Positions 49,640 to 58,235 of a stretch of DNA of 64,000 bases are shown piece after piece. The DNA lies in assembly GCA_963675185.2 (NCBI GenBank), contig CAXXOH010000003.1, positions 186,001-250,000 on the forward strand. Reading direction: 5' to 3'. A model generated the notes under the pieces. That model was not told where the DNA came from and made no database searches. It was given only the letters and a program-made list of their open reading frames with translations. The number at the start of each line of letters is the position of its first letter. Position 1 is the stretch's first letter. The stretch is from Ilyobacter_A sp963675185 (GTDB lineage Bacteria > Fusobacteriota > Fusobacteriia > Fusobacteriales > Fusobacteriaceae). The translations under genes and the position numbers were made by a program.

Positions 49640-50932
49640 TTACGGTCTTATTCTTTTCAAATCTCTAGGAAGCAGTGTTGCTTCTCTTATGTTCTCTAGG
49701 TTAAGTATTTTCATCGTAAGCCTCTCAAGACCTATAGCGAATCCACCGTGCGGAGGCATACCGTACTTAAAGTTTTCTGTGTAGAATTCAAAATTTTCTG
49801 GGTCCATCCCGAAACTTTTTATGTTTTCTATAAGCATGTCATAGTCATGTATTCTTTGTCCGCCTGTTGTTATCTCAAGACCTTTGTATAAAAGGTCAAA
49901 ACTTCTAGTTACCCCTTCCTTGTTCTCATGAGGCATTGTGTACATAGGCCTTTTAGAGATAGGGTACTCTGTCAAGAATACGAAGTCACTTTTGTACTCC
50001 TCTTCCACATATTTAGAGAAAAGTTTCTCTCCCTCTGCATCTAAGTTTCCTGCAGGAGACCTTTTCCCGTATTTTTCCAGGATTATATCTTGCGCTTCGG
50101 CCAGCGATATTCTAGGTATCTCAAGTTTTTCAGGAAGCTCAATCCCATACATTTCAAGCTCATTGCTGCAAGTTACGTTCAGATGTTTTAATATGTGCTC
50201 TAGCAGCCCCTCTTCTAAGTCCATTATATCCTCTTCGTTTTCGATGAACCCCATCTCAACGTCTAAGCTGACATATTCACTCAAGTGTCTCCAAGTGTTG
50301 TGCAGCTCTGCCCTGTAAGCATGACCAACTTCAAACACCTTTTCAAATCCGGCTCCTACCATCATCTGTTTATAAAACTGCGGACTTTGTGCCAGGAAAG
50401 ACCTTTTCCCGTAGTAGTCTACCAAAAACATTTCACTTCCACCCTCTGTGGCAGAATCTATAAGTTTCGGTGTGTGGATTTGTGAAAACCCGCTTTTCAT
50501 AAGGTAAGATCTGAATCCTTCCTCTATCTCTTGCTGTATTTTGAATACCGCTCTTACTTTCTGTTTTCTCAAGCTGACACTTCTATGGTCTAGCTGTATT
50601 TCAAGTTTTGCATTTATAGTCCTCTTATTTATATCAAAAGGAAGGTTCTCATATTTTGCGTCACCTAGCACTTTTAGATCTTCTACTAGCACCTCTACTC
50701 CATTTGGAGCCTTCGGATTCACAACTGTAGACCCCACTACAGAAACCGAAGCTTCGTTTCTAAGTGTTTTTACAACCTCTTTATCATCTACAACTAATTG
50801 GATCATCCCGTATTTGTCTCTCAAATGTACAAAGTTTACATTCCCCAAACTGTGTATTTTGTGTACCCATCCTTTAACTAAAACCTTTTCCCCTTCATAA
50901 GTTTTAAGATCTTTAGAATAAACTCTTTGCAT
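49640..50932 (-). CDS. aspS: Aspartyl-tRNA synthetase, archaeal-type, probably non-discriminating
   Basis: This is a 430-residue class II synthetase. An N-terminal OB-fold anticodon domain ('VLVKGWVHKIHSLGNVNFVHLRD') is joined to a catalytic domain with motif 2 'FEVGHAYRAELHNTWRHLSEY' and motif 3 'GMPPHGGFAIGLERLTMKIL'. It lacks the GAD insertion of bacterial AspRS, so it is of the short archaeal (AspRS2) form. His24 and Pro76 match the His/Pro pair of non-discriminating enzymes that charge both tRNA-Asp and tRNA-Asn. ATG 50932 follows GATGGGAGTG. As first gene before gatCAB and behind an Asn-type T-box, it likely supplies Asp-tRNA-Asn for amidation. Confidence 0.9.
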   Translation of the reverse strand: MQRVYSKDLKTYEGEKVLVKGWVHKIHSLGNVNFVHLRDKYGMIQLVVDDKEVVKTLRNEASVSVVGSTVVNPKAPNGVEVLVEDLKVLGDAKYENLPFDINKRTINAKLEIQLDHRSVSLRKQKVRAVFKIQQEIEEGFRSYLMKSGFSQIHTPKLIDSATEGGSEMFLVDYYGKRSFLAQSPQFYKQMMVGAGFEKVFEVGHAYRAELHNTWRHLSEYVSLDVEMGFIENEEDIMDLEEGLLEHILKHLNVTCSNELEMYGIELPEKLEIPRISLAEAQDIILEKYGKRSPAGNLDAEGEKLFSKYVEEEYKSDFVFLTEYPISKRPMYTMPHENKEGVTRSFDLLYKGLEITTGGQRIHDYDMLIENIKSFGMDPENFEFYTENFKYGMPPHGGFAIGLERLTMKILNLENIREATLLPRDLKRIRP

Positions 50933-51055
50933 CTGAACACTCCCATCATTCAAAATTAGTTTTATTTCTAAATCCCAAGCCCTTTCATTAATAAAAACTG
51001 TTTTTAAAAAGCTTGGAATAGTTTTTCAAAATAGACCTGCTAGACTAAAAAGTAT

Positions 51056-51345
51056 AAAAAAAAACTCCTCACAACTATAGTTGCGAAGAGTATCCTAAAC
51101 AAATTAAATAATATAAGAATATTATCTAAAAACTCTTCAAGGTACGGAAATACTTACTGTACGTACATTCGATACCCGCCAACTATAACGTGTTGGTCAC
51201 GTCTAAGCCTACTAAGTGTTAGCTTTTCGGTTAGAAGCTCCAAGGTGTTCTTCATTATAGACTTCGTTACCGGGCTTACACCGTCCCCAGCTCGCTAAAA
51301 CTACCTTCTATAACTACTCTCCTCTTCATAGCTTTTTCGTGTCTA
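51056..51345 (-). promoter_or_regulatory. T-box leader with Asn (AAC) specifier
   Basis: This leader lies between the promoter and aspS. It carries Stem-I landmarks GAGCTGGGGACGGTG ... AAGCCCGG, then GAAGAAC-ACCTTGGAGC. The triplet before ACCTTGGAG, the usual specifier position, is AAC (minus strand, 51247-51249); an overlapping GAA (Glu) lies one base earlier. AGTAGGCTTAGACG follows, as in Stem III regions. It ends with a strong terminator, CTCTTCGCAAC-TATA-GTTGTGAGGAG (51065-51090), and nine or more T. The antiterminator box diverges from AGGGTGGNACCGCG. Uncharged tRNA-Asn should allow read-through. Confidence 0.85.
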
Positions 51346-51363
51346 TTCAATTTTAACTTTGAT

Positions 51364-51393
51364 ATTATAATAGATTTCAGGACTTATTGTCAA
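51364..51393 (-). promoter_or_regulatory. Promoter of the aspS-gatCAB operon
   Basis: TTGACA (51388-51393), an 18-base spacer and TATAAT (51364-51369) on the minus strand lie just upstream of the T-box. Confidence 0.8.
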
Positions 51394-51519
51394 ATTAATT
51401 TTTTTTTAGTTTTTTAGTCCTGCTGCTGCGTACACCTTTTTATTTTTGCAGATATACTCTCATCTGCCACCTAATTTAATCATCTTTTATTTAGCGATAA
51501 GATGCAGTATACGGCGCCC

Positions 51520-51912
51520 TTATCTTATCCTTATATTCTTATCCAAAAGTTTTTTTCCGCAGAACTTGTCAAACACATGCACAGCCGCAAAGCAGGCCGC
51601 CATGCTAAAAAAACTAGCTGCTATTTTGAGTCCCTCATTAACTCTAAAAAAACTAGCCGCAGAGTATCCGGCAAAAAACATAGCTATAGGCAGTATATAA
51701 ACCAATATCCCCATATTGATGATAGAACTATCATTTATCTCAAAACTAACAATATCGCCGACTTCTAACTTTTTATTCGTCTTTATGTCTAGTTCTTCTG
51801 AGTATCTACCACCTTCTGTACAGGTCTTGCAGTTCCCGCAACTTGTTTTTTTGTACACTTGCAACCTTACTTGATCCCCGTGTACCTCTTTTACCACTCC
51901 TTTTTTTACCAA
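51520..51912 (-). CDS. RseC/MucC-family membrane protein
   Basis: This is a 130-residue protein. The N-terminal cytosolic part carries 'KTSCGNCKTC' (Cys cluster, about 23-32), and the C-terminal half has two membrane helices ('MGILVYILPIAMFFAGYSAASFF' and 'IAASFFSMAACFAAVHVF'). This is the RseC/SoxR-reducing-system family, often linked to Rnf complexes. There is no Rnf gene here. Translation starts at a TTG (51912) after GGAGGGATGAG. It stands alone upstream of the T-box operon on the same strand. Confidence 0.82.
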   Translation of the reverse strand: MVKKGVVKEVHGDQVRLQVYKKTSCGNCKTCTEGGRYSEELDIKTNKKLEVGDIVSFEINDSSIINMGILVYILPIAMFFAGYSAASFFRVNEGLKIAASFFSMAACFAAVHVFDKFCGKKLLDKNIRIR

Positions 51913-52241
51913 GACTCATCCCTCCATACAACCCACACAAGACAAATCACTTTGCGGGTATCTCCCATTTCACACTACTCAGCTTTGCCCATTCGCACGT
52001 GCAGACTGATAAACGTAATGCTGAATTTTTTATAGATAAAACTAGTGAAGCATTCATATAAAATACTCATTATACTATAATAAGTATTTTATATGAATTT
52101 AGTCAAGTATTTTTTGTATTTTCTGAAATTCCTTCTTTACTTTTTCCCACTGATTTATTACATATCAAAACATGTAATTTTATTTACTTTGTCGAGTGAT
52201 ACTTTGTTGCTATAAAAAATAAAAATCCCGACTAGCAGGAC
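51913..52241. other. Gene-free gap
   Basis: This is AT-rich spacer between the short-chain dehydrogenase gene and the RseC-like gene. No open frame, RNA gene or clear terminator was found. Confidence 0.5.
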
Positions 52242-53015
52242 TTAGATGCTGAACTTTTCAGCCATCTTATAATAGATTTTTTTTGGTATAAACCTCAATA
52301 TCATGTAAAGGGAGCGGTTTAAAAAACCTGGGATGTAAACAACCTTCCCCCTTTCCAAAGCACTTAGAGATTTTTTTACTACCTCCTCAGGCTTCATCCA
52401 CCTTATAAGCCCTCTGTTTACAAGCTTTTCATCCCCCATACCTAATTTGTTGTGGAAATCCGTCCTGGTAAAACCGGGGCAAAGAGCCTGCACCCTTATT
52501 CCATTTTTCCTGAGGCTAACATAAAGGGACTCGGAGAAACTGTTTACAAACGCCTTGCTGGCGCTGTAGAAGTGGTTGAACCCTGCAGGTGTGAAGGCGG
52601 CCATAGAAGATACGTTTATTATGCAGCTCCCTCTGCCCATCTTTTTCAAGGCCACATGCGTTATCTTTGCCATTGTGTTTATGTGAACTGTAAGCATCTT
52701 TTCCTGATTTTCGAAATTGTCTTCTAAAAAATTCTTCTGGTTGCCAAATCCTACGTTGTTAATCAGCACCCCTATGCCGTCTAACCCCTCTATGGTCACA
52801 AGCAGCTCAGTGACCTGAGCTTGGTTTGAAAAGTCTGCTATCACAACCGTGGTTTTGATCCCGTACTTTTTCTCTAGCTCATCCCCGAACTCTTTTATCA
52901 GCTTCTCCCTCCTGCCGGTTATAAGTAGGTCGTAGCCCTGCTCGGCAAGCTTTTCGGCGAATGCTCTTCCTATGCCGCTTGTAGCTCCAGTTACTACGGC
53001 CGTATTCTTTACCAT
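52242..53015 (-). CDS. Short-chain dehydrogenase/reductase
   Basis: This is a 257-residue classical SDR. It has the cofactor motif TGATSGIG (9-16), 'NNVG' (about 90), catalytic Ser in 'INVSSMAAF', and Tyr-x3-Lys in 'YSASKAFV'. 'GRREKLIKE' after the second strand suggests NADP(H). The C-terminal 'GFLNRSLYMILRFIPKKIYYKMAEKF' is a basic, hydrophobic tail as in the DltE/YqjQ-like subgroup that may touch the membrane. ATG 53015 follows TTTGGAGG. The substrate is unknown. It follows the DUF815 gene by 30 bases. Confidence 0.85.
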   Translation of the reverse strand: MVKNTAVVTGATSGIGRAFAEKLAEQGYDLLITGRREKLIKEFGDELEKKYGIKTTVVIADFSNQAQVTELLVTIEGLDGIGVLINNVGFGNQKNFLEDNFENQEKMLTVHINTMAKITHVALKKMGRGSCIINVSSMAAFTPAGFNHFYSASKAFVNSFSESLYVSLRKNGIRVQALCPGFTRTDFHNKLGMGDEKLVNRGLIRWMKPEEVVKKSLSALERGKVVYIPGFLNRSLYMILRFIPKKIYYKMAEKFSI

Positions 53016-53045
53016 TTATGCCTCCAAATTTTAAGAAACCGCAAA

Positions 53046-54308
53046 TTACACTTCACAGCCCTTTATGTAATCTATAAATTGTCTTGCGGTCCTTCCGGAT
53101 CTTCCGTTTTGAGATATCTCCCACTCTATAGCCTTTCTTCTAAGGGCTTCCTGGTTGAGGTTTATCCCCTCTTTTTGTGCCAACCCTTTAACTATGTTTA
53201 GGTACTTCTCTTGGTTCGGGGCAGCAAAACTAACTCTTATGCCGAATCTGTCAGAAAGAGACAGTTTTTCATTCAATACATCGTTTTCATGTATCTCGTT
53301 ATTTCTTTCGTCCCAGCTTTCGCTTACAAGGTGCCTTCTGTTTGATGTGGCATATATCACCACATTTTCAGGTCTTTTTTCAACTCCACCCTCTAATATA
53401 GACTTCATATGTTTGTAATCCACTTCGAAATTCTCAAAAGACAGGTCGTCTATAAATATAATAAACCTTTTCCCCCTGTCCCTTATATCCTCCATAAGCT
53501 TCCCAAGGTCAACTATTTGGGATTTAGATATTTCTATCAACTTAAGCCCTGTATGGGAAAATTTGTTTAAAACAGCTTTTACAGACGAGGATTTTCCTGT
53601 TCCCCTCGCTCCGACCAAAAGCATATTATTTGCTACCTTTCCGCTGGAAAATGCTTCGGTATTTTTTATTATTATCTCTTTTTGGTAGTCGTACCCTATT
53701 ATATCGTCAAACCTTATGTCGTCATAATTTTCCACCGGTATAAGACCTGAACTTTTGTTCCAGTGAAACACAGGGCTTTCAGATAAATTTCCTACACCAT
53801 TTTGCATGTACATGTTTACCATTTTGGAGTAGAACTCGTCTACATCCCATTCCCTAAACTTGTTTGTTATTTCGCAAAGCTCCTCAGAAAAGTTCTTTTT
53901 AGTCATGGGCTTATACCTTTTAATAACCGGGTCCTTCACTAAAAGATTGGAAAAATCATAAAAAGCGATATTTTTAAGTATCACAAGGTCTTTTTTTACC
54001 AATTCTGCAAGTGAGCTGGAGACGTCCTCACCTTTTTTCTCACAGGCTACAGTAAACACATTTTTATCTCTTAATATCTTGTACACTATATACGAAGCCA
54101 GTATATCTCCACTCAAGGAAAGGTTCTCCGCTCGGATTACCAGCTCAGAAGCAAGCTTAAAATATAGCTTTCTGGCTTTCTCGTTTGGCATGCCGGAAAA
54201 GCTTAACTCATTAAAAAGCTCCTTTAATATATTTATTACGTCATCTTTTAAGATGCCCCTGTATATAACAAGCTCATCGAGAACAGCAGACAAACTTCCC
54301 TTATTCAT
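53046..54308 (-). CDS. DUF815-type AAA ATPase
   Basis: This is a 420-residue protein with a helical N-terminal half and a AAA domain. It has Walker A 'LLVGARGTGKSS' (about 231-242), Walker B 'RFIIFIDDLSFE' (about 270-281) and sensor region 'VIYATSNRRHLVSESW'. The order 'FDDIIGYDYQKEII ... NTEAFSSGKVANNMLL' and the end 'GRSGRTARQFIDYIKG' match the DUF815 family of uncharacterised ATPases. Length is close to usual. ATG 54308 follows AAAGGGGG. It may share a transcript with the SDR gene downstream. Function unknown. Confidence 0.88.
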   Translation of the reverse strand: MNKGSLSAVLDELVIYRGILKDDVINILKELFNELSFSGMPNEKARKLYFKLASELVIRAENLSLSGDILASYIVYKILRDKNVFTVACEKKGEDVSSSLAELVKKDLVILKNIAFYDFSNLLVKDPVIKRYKPMTKKNFSEELCEITNKFREWDVDEFYSKMVNMYMQNGVGNLSESPVFHWNKSSGLIPVENYDDIRFDDIIGYDYQKEIIIKNTEAFSSGKVANNMLLVGARGTGKSSSVKAVLNKFSHTGLKLIEISKSQIVDLGKLMEDIRDRGKRFIIFIDDLSFENFEVDYKHMKSILEGGVEKRPENVVIYATSNRRHLVSESWDERNNEIHENDVLNEKLSLSDRFGIRVSFAAPNQEKYLNIVKGLAQKEGINLNQEALRRKAIEWEISQNGRSGRTARQFIDYIKGCEV

Positions 54309-54515
54309 GTGAATCCCCCTTTTAATTAATCGAACCGAATTTTATCACAAATAATTTAATATATGATTAACCAAACATTAAAAAACGCCGTTCTGAATTT
54401 TTTTTGACCACAAACACATGTTCTCTGATCAAAAAACAACAAATTCTTTCCATGGCGTTTATAATTATTATACAACTATTCACTCTGGTTTCAAAATATT
54501 TTTTAATATTTAACC

Positions 54516-54836
54516 TTATCTTAAACCTCTAATTCGCTTCCACTCCCTCAAGAGAAATTCTTTCAAGTTTTCTATCGGCATTTTCCCAAAAATGACTCTG
54601 AAGAAAATATATGTATACGTAGTAAACGGCAGCGGGAAAAATAACATTATTGAAGGCATCACGCCTTTTTGTTTTAGCGACTGACTCTTGTATTCCTTAC
54701 TTCCAAGCCTTCCAATCCAAAAATTCTCACTCACAGCCCCGACAAACCCTACCAATATTATGGCTATCGAAAGTATTATTAGAGAATCGCTGGCATATAT
54801 AAGTATCCTATAAGCGATGCTGAACCTGTCTTCCAT
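54516..54836 (-). CDS. Small membrane protein of unknown function
   Basis: This 106-residue protein has two hydrophobic segments ('LIILSIAIILVGFVGAVS', about 19-36, and 'IMLFFPLPFTTYTYIFFRVIFG', about 63-84) and a basic C-terminus ('LREWKRIRGLR'), so it is probably an inner-membrane protein. No family is recognised. ATG 54836 follows AGGAGGAG. It stands alone. Confidence 0.65.
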   Translation of the reverse strand: MEDRFSIAYRILIYASDSLIILSIAIILVGFVGAVSENFWIGRLGSKEYKSQSLKQKGVMPSIMLFFPLPFTTYTYIFFRVIFGKMPIENLKEFLLREWKRIRGLR

Positions 54837-55046
54837 GAAACTCCTCCTAAATATTTTGTTGCCATGACCTTTGGGCAGGCCTATATAAAAATAATATGGC
54901 TGATAAATTTATAGTAAAACTCTTCTATTATTAATTAAGCGCCCACTTTATTTTTCCTTTATTACAGCCTGAATTTTCAAAAAAGAAATAAACGAATTCT
55001 CCTAAGTATTATTTCGTTTTATTAAAAAAATTTAATTATGTTTTTC

Positions 55047-55075
55047 TTGACAGTATTAGTCGGAAATGTTATTAT
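55047..55075 (+). promoter_or_regulatory. Promoter of the SAM-controlled sulfhydrylase gene
   Basis: TTGACA (55047-55052), a 17-base spacer and TATTAT (55070-55075) lie directly before the riboswitch. Confidence 0.8.
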
Positions 55076-55078
55076 CAC

Positions 55079-55202
55079 TTTATCAAAACAAATCTCATCT
55101 AGAGAGGCGGAGGGACTGGCCCTACGAAACCTCGGCAACCTACAGTATTCTGGGAAGGTGCCAATTCCAGCAGATTATTCTGAACGATGGGAGAGGATAA
55201 GT
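55079..55202 (+). promoter_or_regulatory. SAM-I (S-box) riboswitch
   Basis: The ordered S-box landmarks are present: CTTTATC for P1, GAGAGGCGGAGGGACTGGCC, CGAAACCTCGGCAACC, GGTGCCAATTCC, and GATGGGAGAGGATAAG closing P1. With SAM bound, the terminator at 55223 should form and stop transcription of the methionine-pathway gene behind it. Confidence 0.95.
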
Positions 55203-55222
55203 AAAATAGACATCTATTTTTA

Positions 55223-55258
55223 CTCCTTTCTGCTACTTTCGGGAAGGAGATTTTTTTA
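55223..55258 (+). terminator. Riboswitch-controlled terminator
   Basis: CTCCTTTC (55223-55230) pairs with GGGAAGGAG (55241-55249) and is followed by ATTTTTTT. It is the expression platform of the S-box. Confidence 0.85.
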
Positions 55259-55310
55259 TATCCGGTATTATAATAATACAAAACCATTAAAATTAAAAGG
55301 GGGAATATTA

Positions 55311-56591
55311 ATGTCAAAAAAATTAGGTTTTGAAACACTTCAACTACACGCAGGTCAAGTTCCTGATCCAACAACAGGATCTAGGGCAGTTCCTATATAT
55401 CAAACAACATCTTATGTGTTTAAAGATACAGAACATGCTGCAAATCTTTTTGCCCTGAAAGAGTTTGGGAACATCTACACAAGGCTTATGAACCCTACTA
55501 CAGACGTATTGGAAAAAAGAGTCGCAGAGCTTGACGGCGGAGTCGGTGCACTTGCGGTTGCATCTGGTTCTTCCGCTATAACATACTCAATTTTAAACGT
55601 TGCAAAAAATGGAGACGAAATTGTTGCTGCTAAAAACCTTTACGGTGGTACGTACAATCTTTTAGCTAACACTCTAAATGATTTTGGTATAACAACTAAG
55701 TTTTTTAATTCTGATAACCTTGACGAAATCCAGGGTCTGATCACAGAAAAAACAAGAGCTGTGTACATTGAAACTATAGGAAATCCTAACGCTTCTCTTA
55801 TTGATATAGAAAAAGTTGCCGATATCGCACACAAAAACGGCCTTCCTCTAATTGTAGACAATACCTTTGCTACTCCTTACCTTTGCAAACCTATAGAGTA
55901 TGGTGCGGATATAGTTGTTTACTCGGCTACAAAGTTTCTTGGAGGACACGGTACAACCTTAGGTGGTGTAATAGTAGATGCAGGGAAATTTGACTGGTCA
56001 AATCCTAAATTTGCAAACTTCAATACACCTGATTCCGGATACAAAAATTTGAAATATGCCGATTTAGGGGCCCCTGCCTTTATACTAAGAGCTAGGGTTA
56101 AACTTCTAAGAGATACAGGGGCAGCTATAAGCCCGTTCAACTCATTCCTTCTTCTGCAAGGAATAGAAACTCTTTCTCTTAGGCTAGAAAGACATGTAGA
56201 GAATGCAAGAAAAATCGTTAAATATCTAACAGAAAGCGATAAAATAGAGTGGGTAAGCTATCCTGAATTAGAAAACAGCCCATACAAAACTCTTGCTGAC
56301 AAATACTTCAAAAAAGGAGTAGGATCTATCTTCACATTTGGAATAAAAGGCGGAAGGGAGGCAGCTAAGACTTTTATAGATAGCTTGGGGCTTTTCTCAC
56401 ACCTTGCAAACGTTGCTGATGCCAAATCACTTGTCATCCATCCTGCAAGTACTACACACGCTCAATTAAGCGATGAGCAGCTGATAAACGCAGACATAAG
56501 ACCAGAAACCATAAGGCTTTCTGTAGGAATAGAAACAGCCGATGACCTTATAACAGATCTCGAGCAAGCACTAAACAAAGCATTGAGCTAA
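55311..56591 (+). CDS. metY: O-acetylhomoserine sulfhydrylase (aminocarboxypropyltransferase)
   Basis: This 426-residue PLP enzyme uses O-acetyl-L-homoserine and sulfide to make homocysteine for methionine synthesis. It is in the Cys/Met metabolism family: 'FETLQLHAGQVPDPTTGSRAVPIYQTTSY', 'YTRLMNPTTDVLEKRVAELDGG', 'ASGSSAITY', and the PLP lysine in 'VYSATKFLGGHGTTLGG'. The length and the long insert fit MetY rather than cystathionine synthases. The ATG at 55311 after AAAAGGGGGAA is the start; the frame open from 55038 runs through the riboswitch and is not coding. It is controlled by the SAM-I leader. Confidence 0.94.
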   Translation: MSKKLGFETLQLHAGQVPDPTTGSRAVPIYQTTSYVFKDTEHAANLFALKEFGNIYTRLMNPTTDVLEKRVAELDGGVGALAVASGSSAITYSILNVAKNGDEIVAAKNLYGGTYNLLANTLNDFGITTKFFNSDNLDEIQGLITEKTRAVYIETIGNPNASLIDIEKVADIAHKNGLPLIVDNTFATPYLCKPIEYGADIVVYSATKFLGGHGTTLGGVIVDAGKFDWSNPKFANFNTPDSGYKNLKYADLGAPAFILRARVKLLRDTGAAISPFNSFLLLQGIETLSLRLERHVENARKIVKYLTESDKIEWVSYPELENSPYKTLADKYFKKGVGSIFTFGIKGGREAAKTFIDSLGLFSHLANVADAKSLVIHPASTTHAQLSDEQLINADIRPETIRLSVGIETADDLITDLEQALNKALS

Positions 56592-56600
56592 TAATAAAAT

Positions 56601-56626
56601 AAAAGGACAGTATATACTGTCCTTTT
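56601..56626. terminator. Two-way terminator between convergent genes
   Basis: This is a perfect palindrome, GGACAGTATATACTGTCC (56605-56622), flanked by AAAA and TTTT. It ends the metY transcript and, on the other strand, the antiporter operon. Confidence 0.88.
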
Positions 56627-56643
56627 TATTTACCCAAACTTTT

Positions 56644-56964
56644 TTAGATAACGTGGTCTACTTCCCAAGTGGCCACTCTTATCACTTCGCCGCTCTTAAC
56701 ATTAAGCCCCGAAGCCTCTAAAAGCTTTAAGAACTCGTCTAGTTGGCTTTTTTCTTCATACAGGGCCATTATTATGCCCACCCTTTTATGTTTTTCCTCT
56801 TCACTTATGAAAAAACCCTTGAAAAGAGGCAGTTCATCCGAAAGGTCTTTATCCAAATTCCTAGCTTCGAAATATGATGCTTTGTTTACACCTACACCCT
56901 CTAAGGCCAAAACAACATTTTCTTTATAGTCCTTGTTCAATATTTTTACGTATAAGAAATACAT
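56644..56964 (-). CDS. Small PII-like protein linked to the antiporter
   Basis: This is a 106-residue cytosolic protein. The alternation 'YFLYVKILNKDYKENVVLALEGVGVNKASYFEA', 'RVGIIMALYEEKSQLDEFLKLLEASGL', 'GEVIRVATWEVDHVI' gives the strand-helix-strand repeats expected of a PII/ACT-like ferredoxin fold. No PII signature is present, so the assignment is structural inference. It lies 10 bases behind the antiporter gene, has an AGGAGG site, and could sense a nucleotide or ion for that transporter. Confidence 0.6.
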   Translation of the reverse strand: MYFLYVKILNKDYKENVVLALEGVGVNKASYFEARNLDKDLSDELPLFKGFFISEEEKHKRVGIIMALYEEKSQLDEFLKLLEASGLNVKSGEVIRVATWEVDHVI

Positions 56965-56974
56965 ATTTTGCCTC

Positions 56975-58216
56975 CTATTCTTTTATATCCCCACTCATTT
57001 TAAGAGAATACTTCGTCAGCATGGGCCCCACTACCTCTGTTATTAAAGTAGTGAATAAAAGTATGTTTAAAATAATATAAGAAATCTCTACACCCTTTTC
57101 TCCGTAAACTAGTATTTCACGACCTGCCTCTACTACCTTTGCTCCAAATGTCTTTTTTATGGATAGTGCCAAGGCTAGGCCTACCCCTACCTGTGGGAGA
57201 AGCGCAAAACCTATATATTTTTTCACTATTTCCGAACTGCCACTTATAGTCGCACCAAAGCTCGCTCCACAGACTTTTCCTATACTTCTAGAAACAAAAT
57301 AGATCAACCCCATCGTAAGTATACCACTAACAGCAAATACATCCAAATGGGCTCCTCCTAGAATAAAAAACGCCCCTAAAAAAACACCTGTAAACTTCTC
57401 AACTATCTCCTCGCTTTTCAACGTCATAACGTCTGAAAAGTTTGTCAAAATAGCTCCGAAACTCATTATAGACAATAGTTCGGATATGTGAAAATGTTCA
57501 GATACTCCTAGAAGTATAAGTATAAAAGATATTAAAAGCATCTGTATTATATCGTTGTTAGAGATTTTTTTCAGCATCAAAAGATACAAAGCCCCAAAAA
57601 AAACACCTAAAATAACTGCTAAAAGTATAGAGGTCAGAGTAGAGACCAGTATATGTCCTATATTTATAGCTGTACCCCTCATGAGCGCCTTGGAAAAACT
57701 GAGAGAGAACGCAAAAATTATAAGGGCCATCGCATCGTCTATCCCGACTATAGCCAGTATAGTTGACGTAAAGTTCCCCTTCGCCTTATACTGTTTTATT
57801 ACGGCTACCGTTGCTGCAGGCGCAGTTGCAGAGGCCACCGCTCCAAAAAGAAGACATTTATAGGTCTCAAAACCAAAAATTTTCAATATCAACGCCACAG
57901 AGATAAAGGCCCCCAAGCATTCCCAAATCACTATCACGAATATGCTTTTCCCAAGTTTTTTAAGAACATCTAATTTCAGCTCAATGCCTATTGTAAAGGC
58001 GATTATCCCTAAAGCTATGGTAGGTATCAGATGAAACCTTTCCATCAGTTCCTCAAAATTTCCCCTTCCCATTATTGCCGTAGCTACAGCTCCGGCAAGT
58101 ACTCCCAGGACTACGTAACCAGTAACTTCTGGTATTTTCAGAAAATGAGAAATTCTTTTGTTAAAAAAGGCTATTAAAAATATTATGCCCAATATGATTA
58201 AAATATTGTACTCCAT
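56975..58216 (-). CDS. Monovalent cation:proton antiporter, CPA2 family
   Basis: This is a 413-residue membrane protein with about 12 hydrophobic segments. 'FLKIPEVTGYVVLGVLAG' opens the family core, and 'SATAPAATVAVIKQYKAKG' together with 'AIVGIDDAMALIIFAFSLS' holds the paired Asp residues (DD) used for Na+/H+ exchange in NapA-like members. There is no C-terminal RCK domain, unlike KefB/C. ATG 58216 follows a GTTAGGGG site, 20 bases after the EIIA gene. Na+ or K+ as substrate cannot be decided. Confidence 0.87.
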   Translation of the reverse strand: MEYNILIILGIIFLIAFFNKRISHFLKIPEVTGYVVLGVLAGAVATAIMGRGNFEELMERFHLIPTIALGIIAFTIGIELKLDVLKKLGKSIFVIVIWECLGAFISVALILKIFGFETYKCLLFGAVASATAPAATVAVIKQYKAKGNFTSTILAIVGIDDAMALIIFAFSLSFSKALMRGTAINIGHILVSTLTSILLAVILGVFFGALYLLMLKKISNNDIIQMLLISFILILLGVSEHFHISELLSIMSFGAILTNFSDVMTLKSEEIVEKFTGVFLGAFFILGGAHLDVFAVSGILTMGLIYFVSRSIGKVCGASFGATISGSSEIVKKYIGFALLPQVGVGLALALSIKKTFGAKVVEAGREILVYGEKGVEISYIILNILLFTTLITEVVGPMLTKYSLKMSGDIKE

Positions 58217-58235
58217 GTTATTTTACCCCTAACTT

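Noticed and set aside
54381..54462. AAAACGCC/GGCGTTT inverted repeat after the membrane protein gene
   Set aside because: The short arms are about 65 bases apart with no T run; too weak to call a terminator or element.
55038..55310. Open frame continuing upstream of metY to 55038
   Set aside because: It runs through the promoter, SAM-I riboswitch and terminator; the ATG at 55311 has the ribosome site and begins the conserved protein.
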